Assembly (NCBI GenBank): GCA_021823625.1
Contig: JAKANS010000036.1
Location: 1 to 39,353, forward strand
DNA length: 39,353 bases
Reading direction: 5' to 3'
Origin: a bacterium
GTDB lineage: Bacteria; Verrucomicrobiota; Verrucomicrobiia; Limisphaerales; J093
Shown here: positions 16,664 through 26,712 of the stretch, one piece after another
Layout of the letters: the number at the start of each line of letters is the position of its first letter
Position numbering within the stretch: position 1 is the stretch's first letter
Position numbers and translations under genes: made by a program
Notes under the pieces: generated by a model
Database searches by the model: none
What the model was told of the DNA's origin: nothing
What the model saw: the letters and a program-made list of their open reading frames with translations, nothing else

Positions 16664-17693
16664 TAGGCATCTCGCGATCGGTCGGGCGCTGGGGCTTCTC
16701 CGGCGCGCGCGGCTGCCGGCGCAGGTCGGTGAGGTCGGCGGCGGTCATTTCGCGGATCATTTGCTCGAAAAGGAGGGTGGGGGACCACCCGAGCAGGCGC
16801 GCCGCTTTGGCGGCGTTGCCCAACAAGTCCTGCGGGTCGGCCGGCCGGATCAGCCGCGGATCCTGGCGCACGTAGCGTTGCCAATCCAGCCCCACGCTGT
16901 CGAAGGCGATCGCCGCCACGTCACGCACGGTGTGGAGTTGGCCGGTGGCCAGCACGTAGTCCTGGGGCTCGGAATGTTGCAGCGCCAGCCACATCGCGCG
17001 GACGAAGTCGCGCGCGTGGCCCCAGTCGCGGCGGGCATCCAGATTGCCCAGCAGGAGCGAGTCCTGGAGGCCAAGCTTGATGGCGGCGGCTCCACGACAG
17101 ATTTTGCGCGTCACGAAATTCTCTCCCCGCCGCGGCGACTCGTGGTTGTACATGATGCCGCAGCAGGCAAACAGGTCGTAGGTGATCCGGTACGTGCGCA
17201 CCAGGTGCGTCGCGAACGCCATCGCACAGCCGTACGGCGTGACTGGCGCGATAGGCGTTTGCTCGTCCTGGGGCGCCGCCGCCGGGCGACCGAAGATTTC
17301 CGAGGACGACGCCTGGAAAAGCCGCGGCCGGTGCGGCAGGTCGCGGACCATTTCCAGCAAGCGCAGCGCGCTCAACGCGATGAAGCTGCACGTGGTTTCC
17401 GGCATTTCGAAGCTCAGGCCCACGTGGCTTTGCCCGGCGAGATGGTACACTTCGTCCGGCTGGGCTTTGAGGAGCGCGCGGCGCAACGTGCTCGGTTCGT
17501 CGAGGTCCGCGTAATGCAGCATCAACCGCTGCCGGTCCAGCGACGATTCGCGCACAACGCGGTCGAGCCGGGCACGCGCCGCCGAACTGGACCGCCGCAC
17601 GATGCCGTGGACCTCGTAACCTTTTTCCAGAAGGAACTCGGCCAGATAGGAGCCGTCCTGACCCGTGATGCCAGTGATGAACGCGCGGGGCAT
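16656..17693 (-). CDS. GDP-mannose 4,6-dehydratase paralogue lacking the catalytic Lys
   Basis: A 345-residue short-chain dehydrogenase of the GDP-mannose 4,6-dehydratase type, starting at the ATG at 17693, 5 bp after the stop of the other copy. The NAD(P)-binding Gly motif is intact ([14 protein letters not shown]). SSSEIFG (about 129-135) preserves the Ser/Glu part of the active site, and [15 protein letters not shown] and GNLDARRDWGHARD are family signatures. The YxxxK motif is changed: Y154 is followed by GCAM, so Met158 replaces the catalytic Lys. The same position in the neighbour is a normal YACAK. The enzyme may be inactive, regulatory, or act on another step of GDP-deoxy-sugar synthesis, for example as a reductase or epimerase. 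Upstream in-frame codons belong to the other gene's region and were not used. Confidence 0.85.
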   Translation of the reverse strand: MPRAFITGITGQDGSYLAEFLLEKGYEVHGIVRRSSSAARARLDRVVRESSLDRQRLMLHYADLDEPSTLRRALLKAQPDEVYHLAGQSHVGLSFEMPETTCSFIALSALRLLEMVRDLPHRPRLFQASSSEIFGRPAAAPQDEQTPIAPVTPYGCAMAFATHLVRTYRITYDLFACCGIMYNHESPRRGENFVTRKICRGAAAIKLGLQDSLLLGNLDARRDWGHARDFVRAMWLALQHSEPQDYVLATGQLHTVRDVAAIAFDSVGLDWQRYVRQDPRLIRPADPQDLLGNAAKAARLLGWSPTLLFEQMIREMTAADLTDLRRQPRAPEKPQRPTDREMPID

Positions 17694-17698
17694 CGGGG

Positions 17699-18724
<1,026 letters not shown>

Positions 18725-18925
18725 ACAGGTTCGAAGAGCCGTCTGCCGATGGCAAGCTTGGAAAGGCGCGAGCGAAAGCCGCGGTTACACTGGAGCACGA
18801 AGGCGGTCACGCACCGGGCCAAAGACGCGCCTGACCTGGCGTTCCCGCGCCAGGGGTTCGAGAGCCGGGGACAAACGCCGCCCGAGGGGCAGGCCCGCTG
18901 AGGCATTGGCCGGCAAATCCCAAAC

Positions 18926-20962
18926 CTACGCGCGCCGGCCGGGCGAAACCACCAAGGGCGATTCGGGCAAGCCCCGATGAACTCCGTCCACAGGGTAACC
19001 TTTCGCAGCGGCCAGCTTGCGGTACGTGGCCAGCGCGAGCAGCGGCCAACTGTTCCGGTACATGTCGTACTTCAAGTAATACACGCGCGGGAACCCAGTG
19101 CCGGTGGTGTCTTCCTCGGTCCAGGAGCCATCGGAATTCTGCACGCGTGCGAGGTACTCGACGCCGCGCACCAGGCTGGGGCGATCCGGACCGCCGAAAG
19201 CGCACAGCCCCATCACGGCCCAGGCGGTTTGCGAGGCGGTGCTCGGCGCGCGGCCCTTGAAGACCGGATCTTCATACGAAGCGCAAGTCTCGCCCCAGCC
19301 GCCGTCGGCATTTTGGACGCTCTCGAGCCACTCGCCGGCCTTGCGGAGCCACGGCTCGCGCATGTTCAGGCCGAGCACGTGCAGTCCGCGCAACACCTGC
19401 CAGGTGCCGTAGATGTAGTTCACGCCCCAACGGCCGTACCAGGAGCCGTCGGCTTCCTGGTGCTTGCGCAAGTATTCGATGGCCTTGGCGACCTGCGGGT
19501 GGTCGAGCGGGTATTTTTCGTGCCCGAGGACTTCCAGGATGCGCGCGGTGATGTCCGCGCACTCGGGGTCGAGCATGGCGTTGTGGTCGGCGAACGGCAC
19601 CTTCTCGAGGATGTTGTTGGTGCAATCCTTGTCGAACGCGGCCCACCCGCCGTCCTTGCACTGAAAGGTCAACATCCAGTTCAAGCCGCGGCGGTAGGAT
19701 TCATCCCGTCGCCGGGGGGTGTCCGTGGGCGTTTGCCGCAAGGCCAGGAGCACCATGGCGGTGTCGTCCACGTCGGGGTTCCATTGGTTCTCGAATTCGA
19801 ACACCCAGCCGCTCGGTTCCACATCCACGGGATTCTTGTGGTGCCAGTCGCCGCGGAAGCGAATCTCCTTGCCGATCAGCCATTCGGTGGCGCGCTTCAT
19901 TGCCGGGTGATCGGCCGGCACGCCGGATTCCCGCATGGCGATGCTGACGATGGCGGTGTCCCAGACGGGCGACAGGCAGGGTTCCATCCAGACCTGCTCG
20001 TCGTTTTCGTGTTGGAGCTTCTTCAGGTCCGCCTCGCAGCGCTGCACCAGCGGATGATCATCGCGGTAGCCGAGGGCTTTGAAGGCGATGAGCGAGTTCA
20101 GAATGCCCGGAAAGATCGCCGCCAAACCGTCGGAACCTTCCATGCGTTCGATGATCCAACGCTCGGCTTTGCGGAGGGCCAGTCGCCGGAAGGGGTGAAT
20201 GCCTGTGTGTGCCCACAACTCGGCGAATTTGTGCAGCCGGTCCAAGGCCAGGAAGAAGTTGCGCCACGTGAACACGAACGGGTCGGGGGCCAGCCGCAGA
20301 TCGCGCTCGTGATAGCCCTCCGGGAAGAGTTCGGTCAGTTCGATGCCGATACGCCGTGTGGGTCGGAAGTGGTTGATGATGGCCAACGGCACGAGCATGG
20401 CCCGGCTCCAGTTGCTCATGTCCCAGAAGTTGACGTGAAACCACTTGCCGATCAGCAGCACCTCGCAGGGGATGGTGGGCACGTACTTCCAGGGGTAGAG
20501 CCCGAGCAAGGCCAGGTAGAGCTTCGAGAACGTGTTCATCCGCGGCACGCCCCCCAGGCTCAACACGACCGCGCGGGCGCGCAGCATCCGCGCGTCGGTC
20601 ACCGGCACGCCGCCGAGCTTGAGCGCGAGGTAGGCCTTGATGGTGGCGTTCACCTCGGCCGGACCACCGTGGTAAATGTTCCAGCCGCCGCCGGGCAATT
20701 GCTTGGAAAGGATGTAATTGACGGCTTTGCGCTGCCAGTCGGGATCCCCCTTCCCATCCCAGTGCCGGAAGGCGATCAGGTCCGACATGATGGTGGTGTC
20801 CACCATGAGTTCGCCCAGCCAGTAGCCCTCCGGCTTTTGCAGCGACAGCAGGTGCGCTTGCGAGCGCTCGATGGCCCGCTCCACCTCGGCCAGCGCAGTC
20901 TGGACGCGGGTGCCCGCCGTGTGCTGCTCGTCCTGGCGGGTCTGAAGCTTGCTCGCTAGCAT
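18926..20962 (-). CDS. shc: Squalene-hopene cyclase
   Basis: A 678-residue class II triterpene cyclase that folds squalene into hopene or diplopterol at the membrane; hopanoids stiffen bacterial membranes. The catalytic proton-donor motif DVDD is at 397-400 (NPDVDDTAMVLLAL). Repeated QW motifs are visible, for example QLPGGGWNIY near 89, CKDGGWAAFD, QEADGSWYGRWG, QNADGGWGETC and QNSDGSWTEEDTTGTGFPRV. The length is normal for the family. No other hopanoid genes lie in the window; the upstream neighbour is an MscS-type channel 63 bp away on the same strand, which could be co-transcribed. Confidence 0.97.
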   Translation of the reverse strand: MLASKLQTRQDEQHTAGTRVQTALAEVERAIERSQAHLLSLQKPEGYWLGELMVDTTIMSDLIAFRHWDGKGDPDWQRKAVNYILSKQLPGGGWNIYHGGPAEVNATIKAYLALKLGGVPVTDARMLRARAVVLSLGGVPRMNTFSKLYLALLGLYPWKYVPTIPCEVLLIGKWFHVNFWDMSNWSRAMLVPLAIINHFRPTRRIGIELTELFPEGYHERDLRLAPDPFVFTWRNFFLALDRLHKFAELWAHTGIHPFRRLALRKAERWIIERMEGSDGLAAIFPGILNSLIAFKALGYRDDHPLVQRCEADLKKLQHENDEQVWMEPCLSPVWDTAIVSIAMRESGVPADHPAMKRATEWLIGKEIRFRGDWHHKNPVDVEPSGWVFEFENQWNPDVDDTAMVLLALRQTPTDTPRRRDESYRRGLNWMLTFQCKDGGWAAFDKDCTNNILEKVPFADHNAMLDPECADITARILEVLGHEKYPLDHPQVAKAIEYLRKHQEADGSWYGRWGVNYIYGTWQVLRGLHVLGLNMREPWLRKAGEWLESVQNADGGWGETCASYEDPVFKGRAPSTASQTAWAVMGLCAFGGPDRPSLVRGVEYLARVQNSDGSWTEEDTTGTGFPRVYYLKYDMYRNSWPLLALATYRKLAAAKGYPVDGVHRGLPESPLVVSPGRRA

Positions 20963-21025
20963 CGGGTCGAATCTGGAATCGTCGGGTTGCGGTTGTCGAG
21001 TCCTTAAGCCGGCCGGCCGTGGCGC

Positions 21026-22291
21026 TCAGGCGGCGGCGCCAGCCGGGGCGGCGTCGTGGATGCGCCAGTCTGAATCCTGTTTTACGTAAAGCGTTCGGCT
21101 CGGGAAAGCGAAGGCGATGCCGGCCGCATCGAAGCGTCGTTTCACCTCGAGGTTCATTTCCTGCATTCCCGCCAGGTAGGCCTGGTAATCGGTCGAGTTC
21201 CACCAGTGGATGACCAGAAAATTGAGGGAGGAATCGGCGAACTGGTTGAAGCTGATCCAGACGTCCGCGGTCATCGGGTGCTTCTGGAAAACCTCGTTCA
21301 GAATCGCCGACGCCCGCTTCACATTCTCCGTCGAGGTGTCGTAGGTGACGCCGATGTTCATGACGGTCTTGATGTTCGGGCGCTTGGAGATGTTCACGAT
21401 GGAGGCGCTGCCCATCGTTTTGTTCGGGATCGACACCAGGTGGCCGTCGAGGTTCCGCAAGCGCGTGCTGCGCACCCCGATTTCCTCCACCACGCCGTCG
21501 TGGGATTCGACCTGGATGCGGTCGCCGACCCGGAACGGCGTGTCGAGGAAGATGGCCACCGCGCCGAACAGGTTGGCGATGGTGTCCTGGGCGGCGAGAC
21601 CGAGCGCCAGCCCGCCCACCGAGAGGCCGGCCAGCAGGCTGGTGATGTTCACCCCCAGATTCTGCGAAGTGAGCAGCGCGGCGGTCACGACCACAAAAGC
21701 CTTCAGCGCCTTGCGAATGATCGGGAACAGGTGTTTGTCGAAGAGCTTGTCTTCGGCCGCAACCGCCCGCTGCCGCCACACTTGGAGGAAGATGTCGGTC
21801 AGCTTCAGCACCACGTAAGTGAGCGACCAGGCCACGACCACTCGCAAAGCGATGGAGATGTAACGGCTCAGCCACGGAGCGAAGGCGAACAAGTCCAGCC
21901 CGATATGGAGGACGATAACGAACACCACCACTCGCACCGGGCCGCGGATCAAGTCGATCAGGATGTCGTCCAGCTTGGTTTTGGTTTTCGCGGCCAGCGC
22001 TCGCAACCGGGCGTTCAGCAGCCAGTCGATAATCTTGGCGCTCGCCATGGCCAGTGCGAGGTACGCGATCGCCGCGAGGTACTTCCAAAGGGGCTCCCCG
22101 AACAAATCGGATTGGAGAAACTCCACCTGGTCCAGGCCCAGCGTGAGGTGCTTCTTGGCCGCGGGAGCGTTCGTCGCAGCGGATGCCCCTTCCGCCTGGA
22201 GGACGGCGTTGGTGTTGGTCGGTTGGGCTGCGGCCGGCAAAAGCCAACCCAGCAGGGCCGCCAGGAATAACGATCGGGTAACGCTCATCAT
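21026..22291 (-). CDS. MscS-family mechanosensitive ion channel
   Basis: A 421-residue membrane protein of the small-conductance mechanosensitive channel family, which opens under membrane tension to release solutes. The start at 22291 (or the adjacent Met at 22288) follows GAAGAAG, and a signal peptide follows (SLFLAALLGWLLPAAAQP). Several hydrophobic segments lie between about residues 65 and 230. The pore-lining helix and beta domain follow, with LLAGLSVGGLALGLAAQDTI, IFLDTPFRVGDRIQVESHDG and VSIPNKTM, all diagnostic. The soluble C-terminal domain is short. It stands between shc and lpdA on the same strand. Confidence 0.93.
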   Translation of the reverse strand: MMSVTRSLFLAALLGWLLPAAAQPTNTNAVLQAEGASAATNAPAAKKHLTLGLDQVEFLQSDLFGEPLWKYLAAIAYLALAMASAKIIDWLLNARLRALAAKTKTKLDDILIDLIRGPVRVVVFVIVLHIGLDLFAFAPWLSRYISIALRVVVAWSLTYVVLKLTDIFLQVWRQRAVAAEDKLFDKHLFPIIRKALKAFVVVTAALLTSQNLGVNITSLLAGLSVGGLALGLAAQDTIANLFGAVAIFLDTPFRVGDRIQVESHDGVVEEIGVRSTRLRNLDGHLVSIPNKTMGSASIVNISKRPNIKTVMNIGVTYDTSTENVKRASAILNEVFQKHPMTADVWISFNQFADSSLNFLVIHWWNSTDYQAYLAGMQEMNLEVKRRFDAAGIAFAFPSRTLYVKQDSDWRIHDAAPAGAAA

Positions 22292-22438
22292 CTTCTTCTT
22301 CCGGTCTGCGTCCTTCTCACGGCTGAACAAACACAATGCCGGCCGCCTTGGCCAGCCTCGATTCGGCTAAACCGCGGCGCGTTCCGGTCACCGGCGCACA
22401 CCCGCTGGGCCGCGGCGTAGCGGGCGCGGCGCCCCCGT

Positions 22439-23869
22439 TCAGGCGCTGGTCACGTCCCGCCGTTTGCGGGCCAGGGCGTGGGTGGCGTGGCCGTAGAAGA
22501 CCTCCGCGCATTCCATCAGCGTCTCGGACAGCGTCGGGTGCGGGTGCACCGACAGCGCCAGGTCCATCGCCGTGGCGCCCATCTCCATCGCGACCACGCC
22601 TTCGGCGATGAGTTCGCCTGCGCCGTGGCCGACGATGCCCACGCCCAAAATTCGCTCGGTTTCCGGATCGACGACCAGCTTGGTCATGCCGTCCGGGCGA
22701 TCGAACGTGAGCGCGCGGCCCGACGCCGACCAGGGAAACTTCGCGACTTCAACGGTCAACCCTTTGGCGCGCGCCTCCGCTTCGGTGACGCCACACCAGG
22801 CCAGTTCCGGATCGGTAAACACAACCGCCGGAATGATGAAGTCGTCCTCGGTCGCGGACTCGCCCAGAATGCGTTCCACCGCAATGCGCGCTTCGCGCGA
22901 CGCCTTGTGGGCCAACAGCACGCCGCCCGCGATGTCGCCAATGGCAAGGATGGCCGGGTCTTGCGTCTGCTGAAACTCGTCCACCTCGATGTAGCCCCGG
23001 TCATCGCGCGTGACCCGCGTGTTTTCCAGGCCGAGGTCGTCGGCGTTGGGCACGCGGCCGACCGACACCAGCACGCGGTCGTAGAGTTCCTCCACGCGTT
23101 CGCCGTTCCAGTCCATGGTGACCTTGATCTGCGGGCCTTTCGTGGCCATGTCCAGCACCTTGACCTTGGTGCGGATTTCCTTGAACCGCTGCGCGGCACG
23201 CGCGGCGATCGGCCGGGCCAGGTCGGGATCGGCCCCGCTCAGGATGCCGTCCGCGGCCTCCACCACCACGACCTGGCTGCCCAGCGTGGCATACACGGTG
23301 CCCAACTCCATGCCGATGTAGCCACCGCCAACCACGAGCAGCGTCTTGGGGATTTCCTCAATATCCAGAGCTTCGGTCGAGGTCATGATGCGCGGGTTGC
23401 CCAGGTCGAACGCCTTGGGCATCGCCGCCTTCGAGCCGGTGGCGACGATGGCTTTCTCGTACTTCACGAACTGCTGGCCGGCCGCGGTCTCGACGCGGAT
23501 CGTGGTCGAGTCCTCGAAGTAGCCGCGCCCGGTGAGGACCTGCACGTTCCGGCGTTGCGCGAGTTGGGCCACGCCGTTGCCGAGCTTTTGCAGGATCGAC
23601 TCCTTCCAGGCGCGCAGCTTGGCGAGGTCCACCTTCGGTTCACCGAAGCGGATGCCCCAATGCTGCGCCTCCTGCGCGAGGTTCAACGTGTGCGCCGCGT
23701 GTAACAAGGCCTTCGACGGGATGCAGCCGCGGTTGAGACAGACTCCGCCGAGACGCGCTTCACGTTCGACCAGGACGACCTTCTGGCCATGATCGGCGGC
23801 GTAAAACGCGGCCGTGTAACCGCCCGGCCCGGCGCCGACGACGACGATGTCAGTTTGGATGGGTTCCAT
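22439..23869 (-). CDS. lpdA: Dihydrolipoyl dehydrogenase (E3)
   Basis: A 476-residue flavoprotein that reoxidises the dihydrolipoyl group of 2-oxoacid dehydrogenase complexes, using NAD. It has the FAD-binding VVVGAGPGGYTAAFYAADHG (9-28), the redox pair C44/C49 (GGVCLNRGCIPSK), a second nucleotide motif VVGGGYIGMELGTVYATLG, and the C-terminal HPHPTLSE carrying the active-site His of the His-Glu pair. It begins 2 bp after the stop of the E2 gene, so the two are translationally linked and probably form one complex. No E1 subunit gene is in the window. Confidence 0.96.
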   Translation of the reverse strand: MEPIQTDIVVVGAGPGGYTAAFYAADHGQKVVLVEREARLGGVCLNRGCIPSKALLHAAHTLNLAQEAQHWGIRFGEPKVDLAKLRAWKESILQKLGNGVAQLAQRRNVQVLTGRGYFEDSTTIRVETAAGQQFVKYEKAIVATGSKAAMPKAFDLGNPRIMTSTEALDIEEIPKTLLVVGGGYIGMELGTVYATLGSQVVVVEAADGILSGADPDLARPIAARAAQRFKEIRTKVKVLDMATKGPQIKVTMDWNGERVEELYDRVLVSVGRVPNADDLGLENTRVTRDDRGYIEVDEFQQTQDPAILAIGDIAGGVLLAHKASREARIAVERILGESATEDDFIIPAVVFTDPELAWCGVTEAEARAKGLTVEVAKFPWSASGRALTFDRPDGMTKLVVDPETERILGVGIVGHGAGELIAEGVVAMEMGATAMDLALSVHPHPTLSETLMECAEVFYGHATHALARKRRDVTSA

Positions 23870-23871
23870 CG

Positions 23872-25161
23872 TTAAAGTGTCACCAGGTGTTCCGCGAACT
23901 GCTCGATTTCCTGCACAAGGTCGGCGATGAACCGCGCCGCGGTCCCGCCGTCGATGACGCGGTGATCGTACGACAACGCCAACGGCAGGAGCGTGCGCGG
24001 TTCCACCTTGCCGTCGCGCCAGACGGGTTTCACCGTGCCGCGGCCCACGCCGAGGATGGCCACCTCCGGGGTGTTCACGATCGGCGTGAAGTGCGCCCCG
24101 CCGATGCCGCCTTGGTTGGAAATCGTGAACGTGCCGCCTTTCATGTCGTCGGCCGTCAGCTTGCGCTCGCGCGCCTTCCGGGCGAGGTTCTCGAGTTCAC
24201 GCGCCAGTTCGACGAGGGACTTTTTGTCGGCATCGCGAATGACCGGAACCATCAGGCCGGCCTCAGTGTCCACCGCCATGCCGAGGTGGAAATACGATTT
24301 GAGCACCAGGTGTTCACCGGTGTGGTCCAGACTCGAGTTCAGCGCCGGGTGTTTCTGCAGGACGGTCACCACCGCCTTGATCACCAACGGCGTCAACGTG
24401 AGCTTGGTGCCGCGCTGCTCGTAGGCGGCCTGAAAGCGCTTCCGTAGTTCGAGCATCCGCGTCACATCCGCCTCGTCGAACTGCGTGACCCGCGGCACGG
24501 TCTCCCAACTGCGCGCCATGCGCTGGGCGATCGTCAGCCGCAGCGGGCTGAGCCGTTTGACCGTGACCGGCCCCCACTGGGACCAGTCCACCGGTTCCAC
24601 CTCCATTTTCGCAGGAGCCTGGCCCGGGGTGGCCGCGCGCGCGGCCAGACGCTGCAGCCGTTGAATGTAGGCTTTCAGGTCCGACAACACGACGCGTCCG
24701 CCGCGCTCGCTGCCGCGAATCCGCGCGAGGTCGATCCCGAGATCCTTGGCCAGGCGGCGGATGGTTGGCGAGGCGCTGGCCGGTTGGGCGGAGGGTTTGC
24801 CTTCCGCTTCGGAGAAATCCACGGCGTCCAGTTCCGGCTCGGGCTCGGCGGCCCGGGTCCGCGGGGCCGCTTTGGCGGCGGGGGCGGGGATCGATTCGGC
24901 GCGGGCGGGTGCCGCCGGCTCCGCGGCGCCGGCCTCGCCCACGGCGACCAGGCGTTGCCCGACACTGACCTTGTCGCCCGGTTTCACGAACACTTTGGCC
25001 ACCTGGCCGGCGACCGGCGACGGGATCGAGGCGACGGCCTTTTCGTTCTCGATTTCGAGGATGGACTGATCCTTCACCAACGTGTCGCCTTCCTTGACGA
25101 AAACGGAGACCACGACGCCGGATTCGGCGCCTTCACCTAGCTTCGGCAACTTTACGTCCAT
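23872..25161 (-). CDS. 2-oxoacid dehydrogenase E2 acyltransferase (pyruvate dehydrogenase type)
   Basis: A 429-residue dihydrolipoamide acyltransferase. From the ATG at 25161 it has one lipoyl domain (1-76) with lipoyl-Lys K41 in IENEKAVAS, an Ala/Pro-rich linker, a peripheral-subunit-binding domain (SPTIRRLAKDLGIDLARIRG) and a second linker. The catalytic domain follows, with VKRLSPLRLTIAQRMARSWE, TISNQGGIGGAHFTPIVNTP and the active-site His/Asp in SYDHRVIDGG. The sequence is closer to the pyruvate E2 type found with a homodimeric E1 than to the succinyltransferase, judging by these motifs; this is inference. It is co-linear with lpdA. A much longer reading frame extends upstream but holds no homology, so I used the internal ATG. 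Confidence 0.93.
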   Translation of the reverse strand: MDVKLPKLGEGAESGVVVSVFVKEGDTLVKDQSILEIENEKAVASIPSPVAGQVAKVFVKPGDKVSVGQRLVAVGEAGAAEPAAPARAESIPAPAAKAAPRTRAAEPEPELDAVDFSEAEGKPSAQPASASPTIRRLAKDLGIDLARIRGSERGGRVVLSDLKAYIQRLQRLAARAATPGQAPAKMEVEPVDWSQWGPVTVKRLSPLRLTIAQRMARSWETVPRVTQFDEADVTRMLELRKRFQAAYEQRGTKLTLTPLVIKAVVTVLQKHPALNSSLDHTGEHLVLKSYFHLGMAVDTEAGLMVPVIRDADKKSLVELARELENLARKARERKLTADDMKGGTFTISNQGGIGGAHFTPIVNTPEVAILGVGRGTVKPVWRDGKVEPRTLLPLALSYDHRVIDGGTAARFIADLVQEIEQFAEHLVTL

Positions 25162-25436
25162 AATGAGTCGGGCTGAGCAAATCGGACCGCCTGTCCGAGG
25201 TCTGGCCGGTTGGGAACCCGCCCGGGCGGCGGCCCATACCGTTGCGGCGAGCCTGCGTGATGACAAGCAGATTCGAGCCGCTCCAGGCGTCCAGCCGACC
25301 GCTCCGCGCCTTTCGGCTGACCGTGCGAAAACACCCTGGCCCCGGGTGCGGTGAGCCAGTCTTCCCGACCGGCAAGGCTGCCGCGGGATTGGTTGTTTCC
25401 GGCCCGGCAAGGGTTCACTCGCCGCGTGGGCCAAGC

Positions 25437-26387
25437 TTAGCCGAGAACAGTGCCCGGCGCCAACGGATGGCCGGCGAGGAAGTTCGCCGTCGCGAGGCGC
25501 CGCCCGCCTTCGCGTTGAAGCTCCAGAATGCGCCAGCCGTCCTCGCCGCAACGGACCACCACGCCGTCGCGGTTGGCTTGGAGAATCTCCCCCGGCCGGC
25601 CGGCGGACGCGGATACCGTCTCCGCCTTCCAAATCTTCAGCAAGACCGGCTTGGCGGTGGGCAGGTGAGTGAACACCCCCGGCCAGGGCGTGAAGGCACG
25701 CAACCGGCGGTGCAGATCGCTGGCTGGGCGGCTCCAATCGAGGCGGCCATCGTCCTTGACGATCTTGCGGGCGTAGCTGGCGTGCCTCGCGGGCTGGGCT
25801 TGAGGCGCGATCCGCCCGGCCACGTACTCCTCGATGGTTCGCACCAGCAGCCCGGCGCCCAGCGCCGCGAGCCGGCCGTGCAACGAGTGCGCGTCGTCCG
25901 TGGGCAGGATCGGCGTGGCGGCGCGGGTCAACATGTCGCCCGTGTCCAGTCCTGCATCGATCTTCATGATCGTGACCCCCGTTTCGGCGTCGCCGTTGAG
26001 GATCGCCCACTGGATCGGTGCGGCGCCGCGGTAACGCGGGAGCAGCGAGGCGTGGACGTTCAGGCAACCGAGCGCGGGTATCGCGAGCAGCGCCGGCGGC
26101 AAAAGCTGGCCGTAAGCGACCACGACGATCAATGCCGGGGCGGCGGCGCGCAGTTGTGCCAGAAACCCTGGCGCGCGGCAGCGTTCCGGTTGCCAGACCG
26201 GCAGCCCGAGTTCGAGCGCCAGGGATTTGACCGGCGACGGCTGGTGCTTGAGATCGCGACCTTTGGGGCGGTCCGGCTGGGTCACCGCCGCCACCACTTG
26301 GAAAGCCGGCGTGCGCGCCAGCGTCGCGAGGCTGGCGCAGGCCAGTTCGGCGGTGCCGAAAAAAACGATGCGCAAAGGTGTCGCCAT
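25437..26387 (-). CDS. fmt: Methionyl-tRNA formyltransferase
   Basis: A 316-residue enzyme that formylates initiator Met-tRNA using 10-formyl-tetrahydrofolate. From the ATG at 26387 it begins MATPLRIVFFGTAELACASL. It contains the folate-site segment LNVHASLLPRYRGAAPIQWA, where Asn and His are catalytic, then GVTIMKIDAGLDTGDML. The C-terminal tRNA-binding domain starts around DGRLDWSRPASDLHRRLRAF and AFTPWPGVFT. Def, the usual partner, is not beside it. It follows a small zinc-ribbon gene. A 275-bp gap without recognisable genes separates it from the E2 gene. Confidence 0.96.
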   Translation of the reverse strand: MATPLRIVFFGTAELACASLATLARTPAFQVVAAVTQPDRPKGRDLKHQPSPVKSLALELGLPVWQPERCRAPGFLAQLRAAAPALIVVVAYGQLLPPALLAIPALGCLNVHASLLPRYRGAAPIQWAILNGDAETGVTIMKIDAGLDTGDMLTRAATPILPTDDAHSLHGRLAALGAGLLVRTIEEYVAGRIAPQAQPARHASYARKIVKDDGRLDWSRPASDLHRRLRAFTPWPGVFTHLPTAKPVLLKIWKAETVSASAGRPGEILQANRDGVVVRCGEDGWRILELQREGGRRLATANFLAGHPLAPGTVLG

Positions 26388-26454
26388 CGGTGGCGGGGCA
26401 CTGTGGGCGGCGGCATTTGGGCGAGGGCGCACGGCGCGGAGATGGGGAGATCGC

Positions 26455-26706
26455 TCAGCGGAGCAAACCTCGCGGCGGCCGCGGTGGTTGACCGGCGCCG
26501 GGGGGATGTCGGTGGCCCGGCGGCGGCGCGACGCGGGGTCCGGTCACTTTGCGTTCGCCCAGCGAGGTGCCGCAGCGGCGGCAGAGATACTCGTGAAGTT
26601 CGCCGTCCGGCAGGATTAGCAGGAGCCGCTCGCGGACCGGTTGAGAGCGGGCGCACTTCGGACAGTACAGCTCGCTGGCAATGAGATCGCGAAACTGGGA
26701 GGACAT
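26455..26706 (-). CDS. Small zinc-ribbon protein of unknown function
   Basis: An 83-residue protein with two Cys pairs, CPKC (residues 15-18) and CRRC (42-45), spaced as in a zinc ribbon, followed by a Pro/Gly/Arg-rich tail (about 53-83) that is probably disordered. It starts MSSQFRDLIASELYCPKC. The ATG at 26706 is 6 bp after the stop of the adenylate-kinase-like gene, which points to an operon. I do not recognise a named family. Possible roles include RNA or nucleotide binding, but nothing here proves that. Confidence 0.7.
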   Translation of the reverse strand: MSSQFRDLIASELYCPKCARSQPVRERLLLILPDGELHEYLCRRCGTSLGERKVTGPRVAPPPGHRHPPGAGQPPRPPRGLLR

Positions 26707-26712
26707 GGCTCT

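Noticed and set aside
18977-20959. Plus-strand frame of 660 codons opposite squalene-hopene cyclase
   Set aside because: Antisense to a well-supported gene, and the composition is that of a GC-driven shadow.
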